A stretch of 63,049 nt of DNA from Firmicutes bacterium UBA2116. GTDB lineage: Bacteria; Bacillota; Clostridia; Tissierellales; Sedimentibacteraceae. The position numbers and the translations under genes were made by a program. The notes beneath the pieces were generated by a model, which had not been told where the DNA came from, did no database searches, and saw only the letters and a program-made list of their open reading frames with translations. Shown in pieces: positions 44,634-52,892 of this stretch (its first letter is position 1; every line of letters starts with the position of its first letter). The stretch covers positions 393-63,441 of the forward strand of contig DCYG01000006.1 of assembly GCA_002331025.1 (NCBI GenBank). The letters are read 5' to 3'.

Positions 44634-45632
44634 ATGTCAGTTAACTTAAAAGGAAGAAGTCTTTTAACACTAATGGATTTAACACCTGAAGAAATAAGGT
44701 ATATTTTGGATCTTGCTCATGACTTAAAAGCAAAAAAAAGAGCTGGTATCAGCAATTACCTGTTAAAAGGGAAAAATATTGTATTGCTGTTTGAAAAAAC
44801 ATCAACAAGAACAAGATGTGCATTTGAAGTTGCAGCGTTAGAGGAAGGAGCTCATGTTACATTCTTGGATTCAGGAAGTTCGCAAATGGGCAAAAAAGAA
44901 TCATTGGAGGATACGGCAAAAGTACTGGGAAGATTTTATGATGGAATAGAATATAGGGGATATGAGCAGCAGGTTGTAGAAAAACTAGCAAAATGTTCTG
45001 GAGTGCCTGTATGGAATGGACTGACTGATGTAGATCATCCCACACAAATACTGGCTGATATGATGACTATAGAAGAGCATGTTGCAAAACCGCTTAATAA
45101 AGTGAAATTAGTATTTACGGGTGATATAAGAAATAATATGTCGTTTGCTTGGATGTACGGCTGTGCTAAAATGGGAATGCACTATGTTGCATATGGGCCA
45201 AAGGAACTGTTTAATGAAATAGATTCAGAAATGATTAAAAAAGTCGAAGAGGTTGCCAGCTATACCGGTGCCATCATAGAAATAACTGATGATGCAGGAG
45301 CTCTAAAGGGAGCGGATGTTATTTATACAGATGTATGGGCATCAATGGGAGAAGAATCACAGATACCGGAAAAAATAAGAATTATGACACCTTTTAAAGT
45401 TACAATGAAAATGCTGAAAGCAACAGAGAATACTGATGTAAAATTTATGCATTGTCTACCGGCATTTCACGATTTTGAAACTAAAATGGCAAATGATCAA
45501 AAAGATTTGGGATTTGATATAAGAGAAGTTACTGATGAAGTATTTAGAAGCAGACATTCTATAGTATTTGATGAAGCAGAAAATAGAATGCATTCTATCA
45601 AAGCTGTTATAGTGTCAACTATAGGATACTAA
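44634..45632 (+). CDS. Ornithine carbamoyltransferase, probably catabolic
   Basis: A 332-residue transferase. The carbamoyl-phosphate motif STRTR, the DSGSSQMGKKES loop, HPTQILADMMT and HCLPAFHD are intact, and DVWASMGEE carries the SMG loop that selects ornithine rather than putrescine. Paired with carbamate kinase 26 bases downstream and guanidino hydrolases upstream, it most likely runs in the phosphorolytic direction, splitting citrulline to ornithine and carbamoyl phosphate. ATG follows AGGAGG. The 189 bases before it show no sigma54 site; it may have its own promoter. Confidence 0.92.
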   Translation: MSVNLKGRSLLTLMDLTPEEIRYILDLAHDLKAKKRAGISNYLLKGKNIVLLFEKTSTRTRCAFEVAALEEGAHVTFLDSGSSQMGKKESLEDTAKVLGRFYDGIEYRGYEQQVVEKLAKCSGVPVWNGLTDVDHPTQILADMMTIEEHVAKPLNKVKLVFTGDIRNNMSFAWMYGCAKMGMHYVAYGPKELFNEIDSEMIKKVEEVASYTGAIIEITDDAGALKGADVIYTDVWASMGEESQIPEKIRIMTPFKVTMKMLKATENTDVKFMHCLPAFHDFETKMANDQKDLGFDIREVTDEVFRSRHSIVFDEAENRMHSIKAVIVSTIGY

Positions 45633-45658
45633 AGTAACTATAATATACGGAGTGTGCA

Positions 45659-46606
45659 ATGAAACCAAAAAGATTAGTTATCGCACTAGGCGGAAATGCT
45701 TTAGAAGATAAAAATATGCCTTCTACTGCAGAGTCTCAGTTAGAAGTAGTAAAAAAAACATGCGAATTTATAGCAGAAATCATATATTTAGGTTATGAAA
45801 TCGCTATAGTACATGGAAATGGACCACAAGTAGGAAGAATAATGCTGGCATCTGAAGCTGCCAAAGACGTAACGCCTGTAATGCCTTTTGATGTATGCGG
45901 GGCTATGAGCCAGGGTTATATAGGATACCATATACAACAGAGCTTAAAACAAGCTATGGCAAAACGAAATATAACAATGCCTGTTGTAAGTATAATAACG
46001 CAGGTTATTGTGGATAAAAATGATGAGGCCTTTCAAAATCCAATGAAACCAATTGGACCATTTTATACAGAAGAAGAATCAAAGAAGTTAGCTCATGAAA
46101 GAGGATATACAGTTAAAGAAGATGCCGGAAGAGGTTATAGGAGGGTAGTGCCATCACCAATGCCAACACAAATAGTTGAAATAGATACTATTAAAACATT
46201 GCTGAATACAACTATTCCTATAGCGTGTGGCGGTGGTGGAATTCCTGTAATAGAAAGCGAGAATGGTTCACTAAAAGGAGTGGCGGCAGTAATAGATAAG
46301 GATTTAGTTGCTGAAAGGTTAGCAGAAGATATAGGTGCCGATATACTTTTGATTCTTACTGAGGTAGAAAAAATATCAATAAACTTTAAAAAAGCAAATC
46401 AAATAGATCTATCTTATCTGACTGTAGATGATGCAAAAAAATATATTGAAGAAGACCATTTTGCACCGGGTAGTATGCTCCCAAAAGTAATTGCTTCTGT
46501 AAATTTTGCAAAATCTTCTCCCGGAAGGAAAGCAATAATAACTTCTTTGTATAAGGTTGCAGATGCTTTAGAAGGAAAAAACGGTACAGTTATTGAATGT
46601 AAGTAG
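45659..46606 (+). CDS. arcC: Carbamate kinase
   Basis: A 315-residue amino-acid-kinase-fold enzyme converting carbamoyl phosphate and ADP to ATP and carbamate. Motifs: ALGGNALEDK near the N-terminus, VHGNGPQVGRI, VVPSPMPTQIVE, CGGGGIPV and GSMLPKV. Length matches ArcC. Directly after the ornithine carbamoyltransferase it provides the ATP-yielding step of an arginine-deiminase-type pathway. Confidence 0.95.
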   Translation: MKPKRLVIALGGNALEDKNMPSTAESQLEVVKKTCEFIAEIIYLGYEIAIVHGNGPQVGRIMLASEAAKDVTPVMPFDVCGAMSQGYIGYHIQQSLKQAMAKRNITMPVVSIITQVIVDKNDEAFQNPMKPIGPFYTEEESKKLAHERGYTVKEDAGRGYRRVVPSPMPTQIVEIDTIKTLLNTTIPIACGGGGIPVIESENGSLKGVAAVIDKDLVAERLAEDIGADILLILTEVEKISINFKKANQIDLSYLTVDDAKKYIEEDHFAPGSMLPKVIASVNFAKSSPGRKAIITSLYKVADALEGKNGTVIECK

Positions 46607-46711
46607 AATGTATGGGAAACTTTATATTTAAATTATAATTAAATTATTATCATAACCTTCGTACATGCTAAATATAATAATATATATAAAGCTGTGAGGA
46701 GGTTATGAAAA

Positions 46712-47764
46712 TTGGCATATAAGAGGATAATGTCTCTGATTATGATTATTTGCTTAAGCTTAAGTATTACCGCATGTGGCACTTTAGATATGATGGTAGG
46801 GCTGAAACAGGAAAATAATCCGGATACAACTGATTTTGCAAACTTAACTGACTTTGAAATAGTGGAAGATACAATCGGAGAAGAAATAGTTGAAGAACCT
46901 GTTATAGAAACCGTTACCGTAGATCCGGAGCAAGCTAAAGTGACAGATATTTTGGCTTATTTTGAGGATGAAAACGGATTTGTAGTTCCTGTTAATACAA
47001 AAATTGACTGGGAAGAAGGAATTGCAAAAGCTACCCTTAGAAGTATGGTAGCTGGAAGTGAAACTGAAAAAAAACTGGCAGGCTCGGGACTTCACGGTGT
47101 GCTGCCTGAAGGAACAGAAATCAGAGGGATGGCTATACAGGATGGTCTTTGCAGAGTGGATTTTACTAAGAACATATTAAATACTTCTTCCTATGAGCAG
47201 GAAGAAAATATGATTTCTGCAATTACATATACACTAACTGAATTCCCCACTATAGATAAAGTCGAATTGTTGGTTGAAGGTCAGGCTTTAGCTTCATTAT
47301 CAAAGGGATACGCTATTAATACTGCATTCGAAAGAGGAAATATTAATTTGCACGGCTCCAGGGACGGTGTTAATTTTACAGTATACTATAAGGCACCTGA
47401 CACAGAGGTTATGGGTCACTATGTTCCTATAACATTCTCAGCTTCATCACTCAATAATCCTGTTAAAAACGTATTGGAAAAATTGTTCAGCGGGGCACCG
47501 GAAGAAACAGTTCTGAGCAATAATATTCCTGTCGGAATCAATTTACGAGGAGTAGATATTGTAAGTGATACGGCTGTAGTTAACTTAGGTGTCGGGGCTG
47601 TTAATTTGTCGGAAGAAGAATACAGAGATATGAATGCGATTGTTGTACTTTGTTTAGAGCAGTATGGAATTTCCGATGTAGAATTCAATATCGAAGGAGT
47701 TTCGTTTGAAGAAGCGGGCTTGCATTTCGATGATGGGATAATGCCAGCATTTAATCAATATTAG
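46712..47764 (+). CDS. GerMN-domain lipoprotein (spore germination/sporulation GerM-like)
   Basis: A 350-residue lipoprotein (lipobox SITACG, Cys near residue 22). Two GerMN domains follow an acidic linker: one at about residues 95-205 (LPEGTEIRGMAIQDGLCRVDFTKN) and one at about 245-340 (GINLRGVDIVSDTAVVNLGVG). GerM of Bacillus acts in spore envelope and engulfment functions, so the gene suggests a spore former. Start is TTG at 46712 with GAGGAGG nine bases upstream; a nearer ATG at 46705 is out of frame. Confidence 0.85.
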   Translation: MAYKRIMSLIMIICLSLSITACGTLDMMVGLKQENNPDTTDFANLTDFEIVEDTIGEEIVEEPVIETVTVDPEQAKVTDILAYFEDENGFVVPVNTKIDWEEGIAKATLRSMVAGSETEKKLAGSGLHGVLPEGTEIRGMAIQDGLCRVDFTKNILNTSSYEQEENMISAITYTLTEFPTIDKVELLVEGQALASLSKGYAINTAFERGNINLHGSRDGVNFTVYYKAPDTEVMGHYVPITFSASSLNNPVKNVLEKLFSGAPEETVLSNNIPVGINLRGVDIVSDTAVVNLGVGAVNLSEEEYRDMNAIVVLCLEQYGISDVEFNIEGVSFEEAGLHFDDGIMPAFNQY

Positions 47765-47768
47765 TTCT

Positions 47769-47831
47769 TGTCATTCTAAGTTCTTTGTCATCCTGAACGC
47801 AGTGAAGGATCTCAGGGTTTGAAATTCTAAG
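47769..47831. repeat. Partial copies of the TCATCC-GAGCG dispersed repeat
   Basis: Contains TTGTCATTCTAAG, then TTTGTCATCCTGAACGCAG and TGAAGGATCTC, the left arm of the hairpin element at 34117. Confidence 0.6.
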
Positions 47832-47833
47832 AT

Positions 47834-47857
47834 GGGGACATTATGTCCCTTTTTTTC
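47834..47857 (+). terminator. Terminator after the GerMN gene
   Basis: GGGACA (47835-47840) and TGTCCC (47844-47849) form a 6-bp stem followed by a run of T. Confidence 0.8.
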
Positions 47858-47907
47858 TTGCTTATTTTTCCATAAGGAAATACAATAGAAGAAAACATAT
47901 TAGGGAG

Positions 47908-48528
47908 GTGCCGCATATCAAAAAATTTATATATAATCATAAGCTGCTGTCTGTTATATCAGCGGCACTTTTAACAGTTGCGGTACTGACGGTCTTGGTA
48001 AATTTTAATTTTTTAAAGAATGAACCACAAAAGAGCATTAATGTCACAGAGCAGGACGGCATTTATGACTTGACGGATATAAGCAGCTTAGAGCAAACAA
48101 TTATTAAATTGGCTCCCGGAGCCGCTTATTATCCCAACATATACCTGACGCCGGAAAACTTTGATACTGCTATTTCCGAAAGCACGGAACATTTTGAAGA
48201 AATCAGGGCGGACTATCTGTCACAGAGATTTGTTCTGAAGGTTCCTGAAAATAACGATGTATATTCAATAACCTTTAATCTTTCCGGACGCCATGCTATG
48301 AAAGTTTATGCAAACGGCAAGCTCGCGGCACAGACAGGACAAGCCGGTACCACAAAGCAGGAAACAGAGGTTTGGGAAAACAACATTACATTTCATGGGT
48401 CTGCGATAAATGGTGAAATAGATATTCTCCTTAACAGTGCACAATTTTACCATGCTAAGCGAGGGGCATCACTTGCGGAGTTGAGCCTTAGCAAAAATGA
48501 AACGGATCCGTTTTTTTCGGTCGTATAA
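47908..48528 (+). pseudogene. N-terminal part of a 7TM sensor histidine kinase, separated by a frameshift
   Basis: A 206-codon frame with one N-terminal membrane anchor (about residues 13-33) and an extracytoplasmic beta-rich domain like the 7TMR-DISM sensing modules (FVLKVPENNDVYSITFNLSGRHAMKVYANGK). It ends right after a run of seven T (48511-48517), and the missing seven-helix membrane part and kinase follow 15 bases later in another frame. Adding one T would join the frames as DPFFFGRIKGIAIMGAF. The start is unclear: GTG at 47908 is part of the GGGAGG site itself, while ATC at 47917 (ATC AAA AAA TTT) has ideal spacing and could be an unusual or lost ATG. The coding text is otherwise intact, so it may be functional as a separate protein, phase-variable, or a sequencing artefact. 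Confidence 0.6.
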
Positions 48529-48542
48529 AAGGGATAGCAATT

Positions 48543-49910
48543 ATGGGTGCGTTTTTGTGTGCGGCTGTGTTGCTGCTTGGAGTTTACCTGATGCTTTCAC
48601 ATACCCGGGCAACACTGTATTTTGCTTCTGCCTGTATAGTTATGGCATTGAGAGAATGTCTGCAAAGTCAGGCATGGATTTATTTTCCCATATCCGGAAG
48701 AATGTCATTCATGCTTGAATACCTCAGTGTGGTACTGTTGACTATTTTCCTTACACTGTATCTTACACAGTATACATCCGGCAAATTTCTTCAGGTCGTT
48801 CAATATACATCCATCATCGGTTCATGTATTTATGGAGTCTGTGTACTGTTTGGAGATTCCTTATTTTATACGTCAGTGCTAAAATACTATCAGTTCCTTC
48901 TTGTTATCTGTATTGTTCCGGGAATTACGGTTCTATTTCTGAAAATGCGTAAACCCATAAAGGAACAAATGGCTGCAATATACGGAATAGCGGTATTTTT
49001 TATTTCTGCTTTGTATGACATTTTAATGTACAGTGACATTTTCGGTGACGGACCAAATGTACCTATTTCTGAAATCGCAATGCTGATATTTGTTGTGGCA
49101 CAGGCAGTATCCCTCTTCCAGATGAACAGCAGGGTGTTGGCGGAGGCAAAGGAAGTCGAGCAGAAGTTAGAAGCGGAAAAAACAGTATTGGAAAGCTTAA
49201 ATCAGTTGAAAACGGAGTTTTTGGGCAATGTTTCACACGAGCTGAAAACACCTCTCACGGTTATGTCCGGATATGCTCAGACCACCAAGCAGCTTGCCCA
49301 AAATTCAAACGTACCCGAATGCGGTGAGGTATCCCGCCGTATGACCCTCATTTCCTCCGAAGCGGAGAGGCTTTCCCTGATGGTGGGGCAGATTTTAGAT
49401 ATTACCCGCATGGAGGAAGGGCGTATGGTCATGGAGCCCATGCGCTGCTATGTGGACGAAATTATACATACAGCCGTTGAAACCCATTATCCCATCCTCA
49501 ACAAAAATCGCAACCGCCTTGATATTCGTATAGAAAGCGGTCTCCCTGCCGTTTATGCTGATCCCGCAAGGATTTCACAGGTTGTGGTTAACCTTATTTC
49601 CAATGCGGTGCGTTTCACGGCAGACGGCGTAATTACCATATCCGCAAGGAATGAAAATGATAAAATTCTTGTTTCTGTATCAGATACGGGTACAGGGATA
49701 GCAGAAGAACAGCTTCCCCACGTATTTGAACGCTACAACAAAAAACAAAAATCCGGCGGACAGGATACCGGCACCGGACTTGGATTATATATATGTAAGC
49801 ATATTGTGGAGCAGCACTGCGGCGAAATCCGGATAGAAAGTGAAAAGGGAAGAGGAACCTCCGCATTTTTCACACTGCCCGCATGTGAAACTAATACCGT
49901 ATCTTGCTGA
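48543..49910 (+). CDS. Sensor histidine kinase, 7TM and catalytic part (downstream of frameshift)
   Basis: A 455-residue protein with about seven membrane helices (residues 1-205), a short coiled coil (about 205-230), the dimerisation/phosphorylation site NVSHELKTPLT, and the ATP-binding domain with VVNLISNAVRF, SDTGTGI and GTGLGLYICKHIVE. It lacks the extracytoplasmic domain, encoded just upstream in another frame. The ATG at 48543 has AAAAGGG nine bases upstream, so independent translation is possible. Its last 20 bases overlap the convergent response-regulator gene. GC content rises in the kinase part, as in the regulator. Confidence 0.88.
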   Translation: MGAFLCAAVLLLGVYLMLSHTRATLYFASACIVMALRECLQSQAWIYFPISGRMSFMLEYLSVVLLTIFLTLYLTQYTSGKFLQVVQYTSIIGSCIYGVCVLFGDSLFYTSVLKYYQFLLVICIVPGITVLFLKMRKPIKEQMAAIYGIAVFFISALYDILMYSDIFGDGPNVPISEIAMLIFVVAQAVSLFQMNSRVLAEAKEVEQKLEAEKTVLESLNQLKTEFLGNVSHELKTPLTVMSGYAQTTKQLAQNSNVPECGEVSRRMTLISSEAERLSLMVGQILDITRMEEGRMVMEPMRCYVDEIIHTAVETHYPILNKNRNRLDIRIESGLPAVYADPARISQVVVNLISNAVRFTADGVITISARNENDKILVSVSDTGTGIAEEQLPHVFERYNKKQKSGGQDTGTGLGLYICKHIVEQHCGEIRIESEKGRGTSAFFTLPACETNTVSC

Positions 49911-50577
49911 AGATGTATTCGTTTCTGCCGGTGCTTGCCAGCTCAAACCAGCCGCTGTCATCCAGCCTCAGCTTCTTACGCAGATTGGCGACATGGGTCT
50001 TGATGGTTCCCGTGGTGCCGGTAGACGCTTCTCCCCAGGCGCGGCGGTAAATTTCCTCAACACTCAGTCTCCGTCCCGCAAACAGGGCAAAGCAGCCTAA
50101 AAGCTGCAGCTCCTTCTGAGTAAGTGAAATTCGTTCTCCGTCAAGAGTTACCTCACCGGATAAGAAATCAATGACAAGAGGTGCAAGCTCAATTTTACCC
50201 GCAGTCATAACACCGGACCTGCGAAGCTGTGCAGCCACCCTTGCATTCAATATATTCAAATCATAGGGCTTGGTTACGTAATCATCCCCTCCCTGCAAAA
50301 GACCCTTTACAACGCTTTCATTTTCATCCCTGCACGTCAGGAAGATGATGGGAGCGTTTGTTTTTTGTCTCAGCTCGGAGCAGAAATCAAAGCCTGAGCC
50401 GTCGGGCATCATCACATCCAAAAGAATCAGGTCGGGGGCATGCTCCCCTAAGAGAAACCGCGCCTTTGCCATGGTGGAGGCGCACACTACCTCATATCCC
50501 CTGCCTTCAAAATATTCACGGTTGATTTCCAACACATCCGCCTCATCCTCTATCATCAAAAGCTTTATTGTTTTCAC
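49891..50577 (-). CDS. OmpR/PhoB-family response regulator
   Basis: A 228-residue regulator. The receiver has the acidic pocket IEDEADV, the phospho-acceptor aspartate in DLILLDVMMPDGSGF and the lysine in YVTKPYD. The C-terminal winged helix reads LTQKELQLLGCFALFAGRRLS and GTIKTHVANLRKKL. It is most likely the partner of the adjacent kinase, though the genes are tail-to-tail and overlap by 20 bases, an unusual order. A line inside this gene (50041-50100) is 55% GC against about 35% in ordinary genes here, suggesting acquisition by transfer. Confidence 0.92.
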   Translation of the reverse strand: MKTIKLLMIEDEADVLEINREYFEGRGYEVVCASTMAKARFLLGEHAPDLILLDVMMPDGSGFDFCSELRQKTNAPIIFLTCRDENESVVKGLLQGGDDYVTKPYDLNILNARVAAQLRRSGVMTAGKIELAPLVIDFLSGEVTLDGERISLTQKELQLLGCFALFAGRRLSVEEIYRRAWGEASTGTTGTIKTHVANLRKKLRLDDSGWFELASTGRNEYIFSKIRY

Positions 50578-50760
50578 GACGTCACCCCGATTATCAACAA
50601 TTTATCAGTATAATTTTACCACATTCCACCAAAAAAAGAAATGAAAAAATTTTTTATAACAAACGGTCAAGATTTCTTAACCTTTCACACAACGTAAAAA
50701 TTTTCTGGTATCCTCAAAATATATTATTCAGACAAATAAAAATAAGGAGGATATATAATA

Positions 50761-52557
50761 ATGAAAAAAGCAAGGAAACGAATAAGCTTAATATTGGCAA
50801 TATGCATGCTTATATCCATGCTGCCTGTGACGTCATACGCCGAAACGGTGGAACCGGAAAGTACAATCATTAAGACTGTGGCACCATATGTAATTCCATC
50901 AACCACAGGAGCAGCCATAAGTGTGGGAAAACAGGAAGGAGTACTGCTTGAGGGGATACAAAGTACAGATGATGGGATGTTTAGTCACGTAAGATATAAG
51001 GTAGATACTGAGTATATCGGTAAAGGAACTTACAGTGCAACTGTTGCCAATCTGCCACAGGGAGTAAGCGTGAATGGCGGTGTGGTAAATATTGATAAGG
51101 ATGGCTCAGGCACTCTTAAGCTGGAGGGAAATACTTATACCGTATCAGGAACTGCAAAAGATCTCACATTGACAATCAAGGGAGGAAGCTTGCCTGAAGA
51201 AGGTGTAACCTCCGAACCCTTTGAGCTTACCATAGTAGACATAGAGTTTATTGAGCTTAACATGGAGTATTACATTAAGTCCTTAGAAACTCTGATACCC
51301 TATCAAATAATTGCTTTTTTACACAACAAACCAAATGCCTATGCTGAGGGTAAAGATGATATTGAATTGGAAGAAGCAATAGAAGAGACATTAGAGAAAT
51401 TCGCGGAAAAGGGTGAAAAATTTAATAAATTATTCAATGATGAAGATTCTTTAAATAAATATATTAAAGATCCGGATAGTTTAATAGATGAAATTGATAA
51501 ACTGCTTAAAGATTACAAGGATGCATCGGATGCACTTGCTGCCATAGCAAAGCCCTTTTTTAAGGATGCGGCATGGGAGTATGTTCAGCTAAATCAGAGG
51601 GTATTGTTATTATCAACATATAGAATGAACCTTGGATTGCAAATAGGTAAAATTGATATCGATGATTTTAATGCTATTGAAAATAAATTAATGTCAGAAC
51701 TTAAAGAAATCATTATCAAACATTTTGGATCAGATGAAGTTGATTTTTTGGAAGTTGAAGATAAAGCAATAGCAGAAGGAGATTGGGAAATCTTAGCGGT
51801 ACTCTACACTGATGTTTACAATTTTTTATACAATATCCTTGAGGAATACGGAATTGTCGGAGGTAATGCAGATGACGATGACGACAATGGCGGAAGCAAC
51901 GGAGGCAGCAAAGACAAGGATACATCAGGACCTGCAGGACCTGCAGTACCGACAGTACCAACAACACCGACACCTCCGGCAGAAACTGCTCAAAAGCCTG
52001 TTGAACAAGTGCTGAATGATGTGGAAACACATTGGGCGCTTAACAGCATCCAGTTCGTATATGACAGAGGCATAATGACGGGAACATCAGCGGAACAATT
52101 CTCTCCCGATGCGCGTATGAGCAGAGGAATGCTTATTACGGCGCTTGGAAGGCTTGCGGGGATAAACACACTTGACTTCACATCGGGAAGCTTCAATGAT
52201 GTTGATATGTCATCATACTACGGACCGTATGCGGAGTGGAGCTTAAGAAGCAATATAACAAGGGGAACAGGAAACAATAACTTCTCACCTGACAGTCCGG
52301 TTACGAGAGAAGAATTAGCCGTAATTTTGGTTAATTTCGCAAGTGCAATGAGATATTATCTTCCATCGGGAGAAGGAGCACAATCCTTTGCTGACAACAG
52401 CACCATAAGCCCCTGGGCAATGGAAGCAATCGAAATAATGAGGAACGCAGACATAATGCAGGGAGACCCAGACAACAACTTCAATCCGAAGGCTCCTGCC
52501 ACAAGAGCAGAAATAGCGGCAGTACTCCAACGCTTCATAGAATATATGGGATTATAG
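50761..52557 (+). CDS. S-layer homology (SLH) domain surface protein
   Basis: A 598-residue exported protein. Residues 1-27 form a signal peptide (cleavage near SYAET). A beta-rich region follows (about 30-160), then a charged helical or coiled-coil stretch (about 175-350), an Asp/Gly/Ser-rich and Pro/Thr-rich linker (about 370-415), and three C-terminal SLH modules starting at about 420, 480 and 545, with HWALNSIQFVYDRGIMTG, FSPDARMSRGML and FNPKAPATRAEIAAVLQRF. SLH domains bind pyruvylated secondary cell-wall polymer. The function of the N-terminal part is unknown. ATG follows AAGGAGG. Confidence 0.92.
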   Translation: MKKARKRISLILAICMLISMLPVTSYAETVEPESTIIKTVAPYVIPSTTGAAISVGKQEGVLLEGIQSTDDGMFSHVRYKVDTEYIGKGTYSATVANLPQGVSVNGGVVNIDKDGSGTLKLEGNTYTVSGTAKDLTLTIKGGSLPEEGVTSEPFELTIVDIEFIELNMEYYIKSLETLIPYQIIAFLHNKPNAYAEGKDDIELEEAIEETLEKFAEKGEKFNKLFNDEDSLNKYIKDPDSLIDEIDKLLKDYKDASDALAAIAKPFFKDAAWEYVQLNQRVLLLSTYRMNLGLQIGKIDIDDFNAIENKLMSELKEIIIKHFGSDEVDFLEVEDKAIAEGDWEILAVLYTDVYNFLYNILEEYGIVGGNADDDDDNGGSNGGSKDKDTSGPAGPAVPTVPTTPTPPAETAQKPVEQVLNDVETHWALNSIQFVYDRGIMTGTSAEQFSPDARMSRGMLITALGRLAGINTLDFTSGSFNDVDMSSYYGPYAEWSLRSNITRGTGNNNFSPDSPVTREELAVILVNFASAMRYYLPSGEGAQSFADNSTISPWAMEAIEIMRNADIMQGDPDNNFNPKAPATRAEIAAVLQRFIEYMGL

Positions 52558-52601
52558 GATAAGGAAAAATTTCTGAAATAATCTGAAATGAGGTGAATTT
52601 T

Positions 52602-52844
52602 ATGCTGCAAATAACTCGGGTGGATATCGTTGACGGTCAGACATTGGATATTGAGCTAAGTAACGGACATCTGATTCTTTTCGATACCCGGCACTTGCCA
52701 AAAACAAATCGAAGCTATGACAGTCTCAGAAATTTGGAGGCTTTACCTCGTCCGAATACCGACGGAGCAAGTATTTTCTGGAAGGAAGGCCCTCGGATTA
52801 CTTTGGAAGAAGTTCTGCAATGGCTGTCAAATAATTATAAATAA
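52602..52844 (+). CDS. DUF2442-like small protein
   Basis: An 80-residue protein with the pattern of the DUF2442 family: V-D-V-...-L-D-I-E-L-S-N-G-H near the N-terminus and NTDGASIFWKEGPRITLEEVL at the end. Some relatives sit beside toxin genes of the DUF4160 type; none is present here. ATG at 52602 follows GAGGTGA. It sits between the SLH gene and a convergent lipoprotein. Confidence 0.65.
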   Translation: MLQITRVDIVDGQTLDIELSNGHLILFDTRHLPKTNRSYDSLRNLEALPRPNTDGASIFWKEGPRITLEEVLQWLSNNYK

Positions 52845-52887
52845 AACAAGAACCCGACCTCTTAAACAGAGGGAGGGTTCTTGTTTT
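52843..52887. terminator. Bidirectional terminator between DUF2442 and the binding-protein gene
   Basis: A 13-bp perfect outer stem (AAAACAAGAACCC at 52843-52855 with its complement at 52875-52887), with further inner pairing. Poly-T and poly-A ends serve both strands. Confidence 0.85.
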
Positions 52888-52892
52888 AATAT

